NCBI RefSeq assembly: GCF_007786445.1
Contig: NZ_VNJI01000019.1
Location: forward strand, 57,690 to 121,689
Direction of reading: 5' to 3'
Source of the DNA: Paenibacillus cremeus
GTDB taxonomy: Bacteria; Bacillota; Bacilli; Paenibacillales; NBRC-103111
Length of the DNA stretch: 64,000 nucleotides
This document shows, in pieces, positions 45,439 through 53,435 of this stretch; positions within the stretch are counted from its first letter, which is position 1; each line of letters begins with the position of its first letter. The position numbers were made by a program, and so were the translations under genes. The notes under the pieces were generated by a model. It made no database searches. It was given only the letters and a program-made list of their open reading frames with translations, and was not told where the DNA came from.

Positions 45439-46427
45439 CTTCCTTGTCTGCTTCAGGAATCCACGCTTGGGCTATAAAATCTCGGCCTCGGATATGAACA
45501 AAATCCTCATAGACATCAATGATCAAGCCCTCCGAGCGGTTTTCCTGAATCGTCTGGTCATAGTTGTTGTAGGGATAGCTTACAGAGGAGCTGTTCACCA
45601 TGGTGAACGCCCCTTGAACCAGAGTCGTTGGAAGCGGCAGCTCCCAGTGTGTATGACCTGAAAAATAGATGACCTCCGGATAGCTGGACTATAGCTGCTT
45701 TAATTCCGTCAGCTGCACCACGCCACGTTCTGTACTGCCGGATACAGTGCCTTGAAACGGCTGATGAAGAAACACGAACATCGGGTTGTGCGCAGCGGCA
45801 CTTTCTTGCAGCTTCTCCTGCAGCCAACTAAGCTGGGCTGGGGATAGACAAGCATCCTCGTTATTCGCCGGATCGGATTGTTTATATTGCTCGGAGCCCA
45901 GAAACATGAAATGACCCTTGAATCAACCGGTCATAATATAAGCCGGACAATCCGGTAAACTGTAAAAACCGCGCGATTGAAGCGTGATCCGTCTCCCCAT
46001 TGGGAAACGAATCGGGTGCCCAGTCCCCTTGGGAGTTGTAATAAGCTTGATAAAATTCGTGATTGCCAATCGTATAGTAGATTCGGTCTGCTAACGGATG
46101 ATTCTGTACCAGAGCGCCGAGCTTCGCATAATCTTCGGGCCGCCCGTCACCAAGGTCTCCGTTAATCACTAGGTCGTCCAGCTCAGGATTCAAACGGTAT
46201 AAATCCGCCAGAGCTGCACTAAACTTCCCTGCCGCCTTTGTGTCCCAGTACTGGATATCGCTAAGCACAGCAAAGCTTAACTTCGGAGCTGGAGCTGCAG
46301 CTTTCCTAAGCTCGTCGGCTAGTCGGTGGAGCTCATCTTTTTCCTCCGGTGAAGTAACGAAATTCCAGCGCGGCTGGAGAAACGCTTCGATAATCTTGTT
46401 CGCATCTTTCACACTCAGCAACCGCAC
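45422..46427 (-). pseudogene. Calcineurin-like metallophosphoesterase, frameshifted and interrupted by a stop
   Basis: The first part (GTG at 46427 to about 45905) encodes FAVLSDIQYWD, VINGDLGDG and YTIGNHEFYQAYY, the N-terminal metal-binding motifs. The frame breaks near 45900-45910, where GSFHVSGLRAI-stop should continue as HFMFLGSEQYKQS in the next frame. That frame carries FLHQPFQG and hits a TAG at about 45687-45689, after ELKQL. Beyond it the same frame continues with YFSGHTHWELPLP, the last metallophosphoesterase motif, to a TGA at 45422. All catalytic motifs remain, so decay is recent, or there are two sequencing errors. Confidence 0.85.
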
Positions 46428-46457
46428 CCTCTCCTTTGCATCATCTTAGTTAGAATC

Positions 46458-46604
46458 CTATCCATCAGATGTCTGACCTGAAGCCTTTCGCAGCTCCTCG
46501 GCCAGCCGGTGAATCTCATCCTTGTCCTCCTGCGAGGTCACGAAATACCACATCGGGCTTAAAAAGGCATCAATAATTTTGTTGGCATCCTCTGGACTTA
46601 ACAT
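46458..46604 (-). CDS. Small ORF duplicating the N-terminus of the phosphoesterase
   Basis: A 48-residue ORF starting at ATG 46604, with GGGGGAG seven bases upstream. It begins MLSPEDANKIIDAFLSP and is co-linear with residues 3-44 of the adjacent broken phosphoesterase (LLSVKDANKIIEAFLQP), including FVTS, KDE-HRLA and ELRKA. It stops before the catalytic domain. It is either a remnant of a tandem duplication or a stand-alone helical module. It is probably co-transcribed with the pseudogene. Confidence 0.6.
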   Translation of the reverse strand: MLSPEDANKIIDAFLSPMWYFVTSQEDKDEIHRLAEELRKASGQTSDG

Positions 46605-46732
46605 GCGTGTCTCCCCCCTAGCTCAGACTGAAGACTGTTCCTCTCATAGCGTATGTGAAAATAAAACAAGCTGACACCGGTTAAGAACCAGGATCAGCCA
46701 AGTTGATTATCCCTGTCTAAATTTGGAGATAA

Positions 46733-47854
46733 TTGTCCTATTCATCTTTTTCTGAAAAGAGGCTTATCTTGAATAATCAGAAAATCACAGCACTCCAAAT
46801 GGGCATGTTGATGATTATGACGGTGGGGCTGGTTAATCATGTGACACTTCTCCCTCTCCTGCTGGATGCCGCCAAAAAGGATTCATGGATCAGCATCATC
46901 TTCACTGTCCCGCTCTGCATCCTATGGGTTACCATTCCCTTTTACATAATGAAGAAAACCAAACAGACCAATCTTGTGCAATGGCTAAAGACGAGCCGGC
47001 TAAACTGGTTCAAGCCCGTGTTCATAGGAATATTTTTTTTGTATATGACCATCAACATGTTTATTACCCTCCGGGAAGTGATCACATGGACGAAAATCAC
47101 CTACCTGCCCCAGACGCCTATGCTGCTGACATGCTCTACTTTGCTTCTGCTGTGCATGTATGCGGCATCGAAAGGGATTAAGGCGATTGCCATTGCAGCG
47201 GGTATTCTTCTGCCTTTCGTTTGGTGCTTAGGCTATTTTGTCATGAGCAGCAATTTCCAAGTGAAGCGGTACAGCTTGTTGTTCCCTCTATTTACCACGG
47301 GAAGTGGCCCCATCTTACTCTGCATGACTTATGTAGGAGCAAGCATGCTGGAGATCATCATAGTGCTGCTGTTTCAGCATCATATTAAGGAAGACGTAAA
47401 GTGGTGGCACCTTGCAGTGGTATTGTTCCTTCTCGGAGGGCTAACCCTAGGGCCTTTGATGGGTGCGATTGCAGCGTTTGGCTATGAAGCCGTGAAATTA
47501 AAATATCCGGCATATGAGCAATGGCGGCTGGTTCAGCTGGGAGCCTTCGTTTCCCATGTCGACTTTTTGTCTATTTACCAATGGATCTCGGGCGCGTTTA
47601 TACGAATTTCGTTGTCGCTGTATCTGCTGATCGATTTGCTGCAGCTGCAGAATAGGAAGAGTAAAATGATCGGCTACGGGCTGTTTGGCTTGGCCATGCT
47701 GTTTCTGATGGTGGTTGTCAAAATCCCCGAAGCCATCTATTCCAGATTAATCAAGGATTTTTATTTGGCCGTTTTCTTCTGTATTCTTCCGTTGTCGCTA
47801 GTTCTGTTCGTGCTGGTTTATGTGAAAACCAAGAGGAAAGGTATGTCTTCATGA
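46733..47854 (+). CDS. GerAB/ArcD/ProY family spore germination permease (operon 3)
   Basis: The B-subunit of a third germinant receptor, 373 residues with about ten hydrophobic helices. It opens with a short hydrophilic stretch, then NNQKITALQMGMLMIMTVG. It starts at TTG with GGAG five bases upstream; a later in-frame start is possible. Order in this operon is B-A-C-C'. It overlaps the GerA gene by 4 bp. Confidence 0.9.
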   Translation: MSYSSFSEKRLILNNQKITALQMGMLMIMTVGLVNHVTLLPLLLDAAKKDSWISIIFTVPLCILWVTIPFYIMKKTKQTNLVQWLKTSRLNWFKPVFIGIFFLYMTINMFITLREVITWTKITYLPQTPMLLTCSTLLLLCMYAASKGIKAIAIAAGILLPFVWCLGYFVMSSNFQVKRYSLLFPLFTTGSGPILLCMTYVGASMLEIIIVLLFQHHIKEDVKWWHLAVVLFLLGGLTLGPLMGAIAAFGYEAVKLKYPAYEQWRLVQLGAFVSHVDFLSIYQWISGAFIRISLSLYLLIDLLQLQNRKSKMIGYGLFGLAMLFLMVVVKIPEAIYSRLIKDFYLAVFFCILPLSLVLFVLVYVKTKRKGMSS

Positions 47855-49266
47855 TGTTGGACACCAGATGGAATAAAGCTGCGTTGCAAGCCCAATTTGA
47901 GAATTCGGCCGATATAATAATTGAATGCTACCCTTCCGAGGAATCCACTCTGCTAATCCTGGTGTTCTGTGAAGGGATGTCGGATTTCAAACAGCTCAAT
48001 GAGACGGTGCTTCCAGTGTTTAGGGAGGTGCTGGAGGAAGACTGTCCCGATGATGAGATTGCAATAGAAATAGGAAAAAGCCTGCAAGTTCATGAACTGA
48101 AGTCCGATGAGGAGTGGACGGTTGCTTTATTCAGCGGGCATCTGATGATTTTTGTCGCCAACCGCATATACTCCTACAATATGGATAAAATACCCAAGCG
48201 AAGTCCGGAGGAATCCGCAACGGAAATTTCGCTAAAGGGTCCGCGCGATGGATTTACCGAAGAAATCTCCACCAATATCGCCTTGATTCGCAAGCGGTTA
48301 CGGACACCTAACCTGCAAAACGAACAGTTTAAGATCGGTAAAGAAAGCCATACAGTCGTCTCCCTGCTCTATCTTAAAAATATGGCCAGCCCCGAGGTCA
48401 TCCAGCAAGCGAGGGAGCGCATCCTAAACTACGAAACGAACGCCTTGTTCAGCAGTATGCAGTATGAAGAAGTGCTGGGCGACAAAAAATATTCGCTCTT
48501 CCCGCTGCTCGATTACATTGGCCGGCCGGACTTCGCCGCCGAGTGCTTGCTGCGCGGCCGCTTTGTCGTGCTGGTCAACGGCTCGCCGATGGCCTTGATT
48601 GGTCCTACCAATCTGACCGAGCAGCTCAAGTCTCCGGAGGATTTACATTTTCCGTTTTATTTCGTGGCCTTTGAACGGCTGCTGCGAATCTTCGGGCTCT
48701 TCGTATCCATCTTTTTGCCGGGCTTCTGGATTGCACTCACGGCGTTTAATATGGAGCAGATCCCGTTCAAGCTGCTGGCCACGGTGACCAACTCCAGGCT
48801 GGGCCTGCCCCTATCGGCGCCATTGGAAGCACTGCTCATGCTGGGCTTGTTCGAGCTGTTTCGCGAAGCCGGCATCCGTCTCCCCCGAGCCGTCGGACAA
48901 ACTGTAGCCGTCGTTGGCGGGCTGATTGTCGGTGATTCCGCGATCCGCGCCGGTTTAACCTCGCCCACCATGCTGGTCGTTTCTGCAGTTACAGCCGTAG
49001 CTACCTTTATTTTAGTCAATCAATCGCTTAGCGGGACGGTTAGCATTTTGCGCTTTTTTTCGCTGATTTTGTCGTCGCTAATGGGCATGTTCGGCTTCTT
49101 TATTAGTATGATGTTTATCATCATGTACATGGCCGGCTTGGAATCCTTTGGGATCGGATACCTCGAGCCGCTGGCTCCTCCGTCGTTTGGGGGAGATTGG
49201 GTGAAAGCGATTTTGGATGTTCCGAGGAGGTGGAAATATTCGAAGCCTAAAATGTTTAAAAAATAA
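47851..49266 (+). CDS. GerA family spore germination protein (operon 3)
   Basis: The A-subunit of the third receptor, 471 residues, with the family block SLKGPRDGFTEEISTNIALI near residue 130 and VVLVNGSPMALIGPT before the membrane helices in the second half. It starts at ATG overlapping the GerB stop. Length is normal for the family. Confidence 0.93.
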   Translation: MMLDTRWNKAALQAQFENSADIIIECYPSEESTLLILVFCEGMSDFKQLNETVLPVFREVLEEDCPDDEIAIEIGKSLQVHELKSDEEWTVALFSGHLMIFVANRIYSYNMDKIPKRSPEESATEISLKGPRDGFTEEISTNIALIRKRLRTPNLQNEQFKIGKESHTVVSLLYLKNMASPEVIQQARERILNYETNALFSSMQYEEVLGDKKYSLFPLLDYIGRPDFAAECLLRGRFVVLVNGSPMALIGPTNLTEQLKSPEDLHFPFYFVAFERLLRIFGLFVSIFLPGFWIALTAFNMEQIPFKLLATVTNSRLGLPLSAPLEALLMLGLFELFREAGIRLPRAVGQTVAVVGGLIVGDSAIRAGLTSPTMLVVSAVTAVATFILVNQSLSGTVSILRFFSLILSSLMGMFGFFISMMFIIMYMAGLESFGIGYLEPLAPPSFGGDWVKAILDVPRRWKYSKPKMFKK

Positions 49267-49273
49267 CCACTCC

Positions 49274-50428
49274 ATGTCATTCAAAAGGCGCATGAAGCTC
49301 TTCGGGCTATGCGTCTTATTTTCTTCCCTGCTTTGGATTACCGGCTGCTGGGATATGCAAAATCTCGAAGATATCGATTTGGTGAATGCCATTGGGATGG
49401 ATTATGTCGATGGTCAATTTGTCGCCTATGGCCAAATGGTTGATTTTTCAGCCGTGTCCAGGCAGGAAGGCCCCAAATCGACGGATCCGGCGATTGTATG
49501 GGTAGGTATTGGCAAAGGGAAAACCGTGAATCTGGCGATCACCGATCTGTATCGAACGGCGCAGAAGCGAGTCGTCTGGGCCCATGTTTCTTCAATGATC
49601 TTATCCGAGCGTATGATTAATCATGGACTCATGACAATGAACGACGCGCATCTGCGCTATCGGGAGCTGCGAGTGACGCCTTGGATTTATGGTACCCGGG
49701 AAAGCATCGAGCAGTTGTTTACCGTACAGCCGTTCTTTAATTTATCTCATCTTGCCACGCTAATCCATGAGCCGATCGGGACGTACCGGCAGCATTCCTG
49801 GGTGCAGCCAATCCGTTTACTATACCTGCTTTCGGATCTGCTTGAGCCCGGTAAAACCGTCGTTCTCCCCTCACTTTCTATCGACAAAGAGCAATGGAAA
49901 AGAAATCAGGAACCGGATCCGAAGCTGGAGATCGATGGCGCCTTCATCATTCATGACAACCGGTACAACGGTTGGTTGAATGATGAGAAGCTGCGGGGCA
50001 TCCGGTGGTTATCGAATCGAACCAGACGATCGCCGATTGTGGTGAAGGACGAGGATCGCGCGAAAGCCACGGTGTCCTTGGAGAATCCCTCCTTTGAGAT
50101 TGAAAGCCGCCTTAGCGGGCAAAATCCTACGTTTTCCCTCCACGTAAAGCTAAAAGGAAATATTGTCGAGCTCCATGGGGAGATGTCCATGCAAAAGCTG
50201 GAGCAGCTAACGGAAGCGGCGGTAGAGAAGGAAATCCGGTTTACCTATAATGAAGGCTTAGCCATCGGCTCAGATCTGTATCAACTGGAAAATGAGCTGT
50301 ACAAGCAGCATTATTCATCATGGCAAGAGCTCACCCACAGTCAGCCGCTCGCACTGAATCCAAGCTCGTTAGGGGATATTAAAGTTCATTTAGAGATTAC
50401 CAGCACCGGCATGAGAAAAATGGAATGA
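49274..50428 (+). CDS. Ger(x)C family spore germination lipoprotein, copy 1 (operon 3)
   Basis: The C-subunit of the third receptor, about 384 residues. The lipobox is LWITG-C25 followed by WDMQNLEDID. Several starts are possible (49217, 49274, 49292); the ATG at 49274 gives a normal signal peptide and starts just after the GerA stop. It is co-linear along its whole length with the next gene, so the pair arose by tandem duplication. Confidence 0.9.
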   Translation: MSFKRRMKLFGLCVLFSSLLWITGCWDMQNLEDIDLVNAIGMDYVDGQFVAYGQMVDFSAVSRQEGPKSTDPAIVWVGIGKGKTVNLAITDLYRTAQKRVVWAHVSSMILSERMINHGLMTMNDAHLRYRELRVTPWIYGTRESIEQLFTVQPFFNLSHLATLIHEPIGTYRQHSWVQPIRLLYLLSDLLEPGKTVVLPSLSIDKEQWKRNQEPDPKLEIDGAFIIHDNRYNGWLNDEKLRGIRWLSNRTRRSPIVVKDEDRAKATVSLENPSFEIESRLSGQNPTFSLHVKLKGNIVELHGEMSMQKLEQLTEAAVEKEIRFTYNEGLAIGSDLYQLENELYKQHYSSWQELTHSQPLALNPSSLGDIKVHLEITSTGMRKME

Positions 50429-50468
50429 TTTTGCTGAGAGCTGTCTGGAAAGGAGGAGGAAGGGCAGG

Positions 50469-51638
50469 ATGGGTGCACTGATCCGAAGGCTTCTATGGCT
50501 TCCGGTCGTCTTAACGCTTAGCGGCTGCTGGGATATCCATTATATTGAAAACATAAACTACATCACCGCGCTTGGATTTGACTACGCCGACAATCAATTC
50601 ATTGCCTATGGCCAAATGCTGGATTTTTCCTCCGTCGCGAAGCAGGAAGGCTCCCGAAAAAGCACTACACCCGCCGTAACCTGGGTCGGCAAAGGCAAGG
50701 GCGAAACCTTTAACATGGCACTTAATGACTTCTACCGGACCGCGCAGCAGCGTATTTTATGGAGTCAAATCACGTCGATCGTTATTACTGATCGAGCTTT
50801 AGCGCATGGAACCGATGAATTTAACGACGCCATTACCCGCTACCGGGAAATTCGGTTTACGCCATGGGTTTATGCGACCAAGGAGCCGATGGATCAGCTC
50901 TTCGTCACACCGGCTTTCTTCAATTTGTCCGAGCTGTCCACCATTGAGCACGAACCGATCCAAAACTATAAACAGCGATCCTGGATCAAGCCGATCAGCT
51001 ATTTGCAATTTGCTTCGGATATCCACGAGCCCGGAAAAACCGTCATTGTTCCTTCGATCACCATTAATCATTCCCAATGGAAGCGCAACGACGCCAAGGA
51101 ATCGAAAATGATGGTGAATGGCGCTTATTTTATTACGAAAGATCACTATCTAGGCGCTTTAAATGAAAATCAGCTGGAAGGCTTAAGGTGGATGACTCCG
51201 GAAACGGTCCGATCCCCCATTCTTATTCCCGCCGCACAAGATTCAGTAGATACCCTGTCACTTGAACATCCTAAGCCCAAAATTAGCACCTCGTTCAGCT
51301 CAGGCGAGCCAACCTTTTCCATCGCAGTGGAGCTGTCCGGCAATGTTGTCGAGCTCGATACGCCCATGACGGAGACCGAAATGGTGAAGAAGGCGGAAGC
51401 GGTCGTCAAGCAGCAGATCAAGCAAACGTACCTTGCCGCGCTGAAAAAGAAGATTGACATCTATCAGCTGGAGTATTTTGCATACAAAGACCACTACCAA
51501 GAGTGGAGCAAACTAACGAAACTTCACCCGTTCCGCTTGTCCGAGTCCTCTCTCTCCGATATTCAGGTGAAGGTAAAGCTCTTGCATTCAGGCTTGCTCG
51601 ACGAAATGCTGGATGAAAAAATAGAGGGAGCGAAATGA
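50469..51638 (+). CDS. Ger(x)C family spore germination lipoprotein, copy 2 (operon 3)
   Basis: A second C-subunit of 389 residues, lipobox LTLSG-C20 followed by WDIHYIENIN. It shares many blocks with copy 1, for example FIAYGQMLDFSSV against FVAYGQMVDFSAV and HEPGKTVIVPS against LEPGKTVVLPS. AAAGGAGG lies upstream of the ATG. Having two C-subunits in one operon is uncommon; the receptor may use either or both. Confidence 0.91.
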   Translation: MGALIRRLLWLPVVLTLSGCWDIHYIENINYITALGFDYADNQFIAYGQMLDFSSVAKQEGSRKSTTPAVTWVGKGKGETFNMALNDFYRTAQQRILWSQITSIVITDRALAHGTDEFNDAITRYREIRFTPWVYATKEPMDQLFVTPAFFNLSELSTIEHEPIQNYKQRSWIKPISYLQFASDIHEPGKTVIVPSITINHSQWKRNDAKESKMMVNGAYFITKDHYLGALNENQLEGLRWMTPETVRSPILIPAAQDSVDTLSLEHPKPKISTSFSSGEPTFSIAVELSGNVVELDTPMTETEMVKKAEAVVKQQIKQTYLAALKKKIDIYQLEYFAYKDHYQEWSKLTKLHPFRLSESSLSDIQVKVKLLHSGLLDEMLDEKIEGAK

Positions 51639-51672
51639 ACATGGCTACAGCCAGGTCATTCGCTTCCTCTAT
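51621..51672. terminator. Hairpin terminator between ger operon 3 and the solute-binding gene
   Basis: A long imperfect stem (AGAGGGAGCGAA against TTCGCTTCCTCT, extended inward by ATGGCT/AGCCAG) overlaps the last codons of the GerC copy. On the minus strand TATTTTTTC follows, making it the terminator of the leftward gene; in the plus direction the T-tract is weak. Confidence 0.65.
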
Positions 51673-51680
51673 TCTAAAGC

Positions 51681-53228
51681 TTATTTACCGCCCGAACGCT
51701 TCTTGTAGGCGTCCGTCATTTCTTGGCTGATCTTCACGATGTTCGGATCGTTCTTCATTTTGTTTACATAGTCATCCCAAGCGGTAATCGGCGCGGAGCC
51801 GAGCAAAATCTTCGTTTTCAAATCCTGCAGGTTCTTCTGGAACTCCGGCAGGAATTGCTGCGACGTAGGCGAGAACAGACCGATGCTGCTGTCGGCTACA
51901 CTGTTTTTCGCGCGTTCGTCCTGAATTTTCTTGTACAGATCGTTGGCTTCTTTCGGGAAGAACACCTTGGTCGAGCTCGCATAAGGATCCGCTACATACA
52001 CGATCTGGTTAAAGTCTGGGCCGTTGTCGTCGTTCAGCTTCTTCGTATCGACAACCTTCACGCCGTCCTTGACCGTATAGTGCGTGCCTTCAAAGCCGTA
52101 CTGCTGAATGTTGAACACGTCGTCGTTCATCCAAGTGTCCACCAGTTTCAGGATGCGCTTCATCTTCGCTTCAGGCACCTTCTTCGGAATCGCCAGCGTA
52201 CCGGCAAAGCCTGGTCCCTTAGGATTGTAGTTGTTCACCGAAGTCAGCGGGAAGAAGTCGGTTTCCTTGAAGTTCGGAGCTGCTTTCTTAATGTCCGGCA
52301 AGTAGTCGTTCATTGTACCGGCCTTATCCTGGATCATACCCGCTCTGCCGGCCTTGAACAGATCCTTCACCTGGGTCCCTTTCATCGAAGCAAAGTCTTC
52401 TGGAATCAGCTTCTCGGCTACGAGCTTGCGCAAATATTCAAGCGCTTGGCGCTCTTCCGGCAGGAACGCGGCGTAAACCATTTTGCCGTCGACCAGCTTC
52501 CAGTTGCCGTTGACGCCGGTAAACGCATTTTCGATCGGCCCGAGCGAGCCCATATCCGTCGGGTTCACGTTCGCCGTGAAGGCCACGGTGTCTTTCTTGC
52601 CGTTCTTGTCCGGATCGTTTTCGGTGAACGCTTTCATCATCTGGTACAGCTCATCGGTCGTTGTTGGCGGCTTCATGCCCAGTGCATCCAGCCAATCCTT
52701 CCGCACGATGAAGAAGCTGTCGGCTTCCGATGGACGCGGACGCGGGATGGAGTAGTTTTTGCCATCCTCCATCTTGGTCAGCTCCCAAGCGGTTTTGGAA
52801 ATTTTGCTGGACAGGTTCGGATAGTCCTTGATGTAGTTCGTGATGTCCCAGAACGCGCCCTGCTGTACCATGGATCGGAATACCGGAGAGAACGGATCAC
52901 TAATGTAGGTCAGATCCGGAATGTCCCCCGAGGCCAAAGTCACGTTCAGCTTGTCGTTATACGTGTTGGACGATACCCATTGAATGTTCATTTTGGAGTT
53001 CGTCGCCTTCTCAATCGCCCGCTTGATCGGATTATCGTCAGCCGCCGGTGTTGGGGTTAACAAAATCGTCATGATGCTGAGTTGAAGCGGATCCTCCGCT
53101 TTCGCTGCGTCACCGGCCGGTGCGGATGCCGATTGGCTGTTCCCCCCGCCGCAAGCTGCGAGTACGCCGGACAAAGCGAGAATCGAAGCGACGCTGAGCA
53201 ACGCTTGTTTTTTCATTTTTACTTTCAC
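51681..53228 (-). CDS. Extracellular solute-binding lipoprotein (LplA/YtcQ type)
   Basis: A 515-residue oligosaccharide-binding lipoprotein. The lipobox is GVLAA-C26, followed by GGGNSQSASAPAG. The mature protein has TPAADDNPIKRAIEKATN and a long two-lobe fold, as in LplA/YtcQ proteins that partner LplB/LplC permeases. The GTG at 53228 has GGAGGAG seven bases upstream; the frame is open to 53366. It is the last gene of the locus, separated from the AraC gene by about 200 bases carrying two copies of a shared motif. Confidence 0.92.
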   Translation of the reverse strand: MKVKMKKQALLSVASILALSGVLAACGGGNSQSASAPAGDAAKAEDPLQLSIMTILLTPTPAADDNPIKRAIEKATNSKMNIQWVSSNTYNDKLNVTLASGDIPDLTYISDPFSPVFRSMVQQGAFWDITNYIKDYPNLSSKISKTAWELTKMEDGKNYSIPRPRPSEADSFFIVRKDWLDALGMKPPTTTDELYQMMKAFTENDPDKNGKKDTVAFTANVNPTDMGSLGPIENAFTGVNGNWKLVDGKMVYAAFLPEERQALEYLRKLVAEKLIPEDFASMKGTQVKDLFKAGRAGMIQDKAGTMNDYLPDIKKAAPNFKETDFFPLTSVNNYNPKGPGFAGTLAIPKKVPEAKMKRILKLVDTWMNDDVFNIQQYGFEGTHYTVKDGVKVVDTKKLNDDNGPDFNQIVYVADPYASSTKVFFPKEANDLYKKIQDERAKNSVADSSIGLFSPTSQQFLPEFQKNLQDLKTKILLGSAPITAWDDYVNKMKNDPNIVKISQEMTDAYKKRSGGK

Positions 53229-53329
53229 TGCAAGACTCCTCCCTTTATTGTGAACGGTTTCATATATTGCAGCCGGCTTTAACCGCTGCACTTCCTTCAA
53301 GGTAAAGCAGAGCGGTTCTCCAGACAATC

Positions 53330-53376
53330 GGACTTTCTTGCAGCCGCGCTGGATAAGGGTTTGCACTTTATTGCAG
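53330..53376 (-). promoter_or_regulatory. Repeated motif upstream of the binding-protein gene (candidate AraC site)
   Basis: GGACTTTCTTGCAG (53330-53343) and TTTGCACTTTATTGCAG (53360-53376) are direct repeats with cores 33 bases apart. The same motif, in the same orientation relative to its gene, occurs upstream of the GH106-type gene at 61249-61282. Confidence 0.5.
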
Positions 53377-53435
53377 GACCAGTAGTAAATGAATATACCC
53401 GCCGAAGCCAGCTCCGACGGGCGTTAAAACAAATG

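Noticed and set aside
51723..53060. 445-codon open frame on the plus strand
   Set aside because: It is antisense to the solute-binding lipoprotein gene, has no family features, and its composition is that of a reverse-strand shadow.
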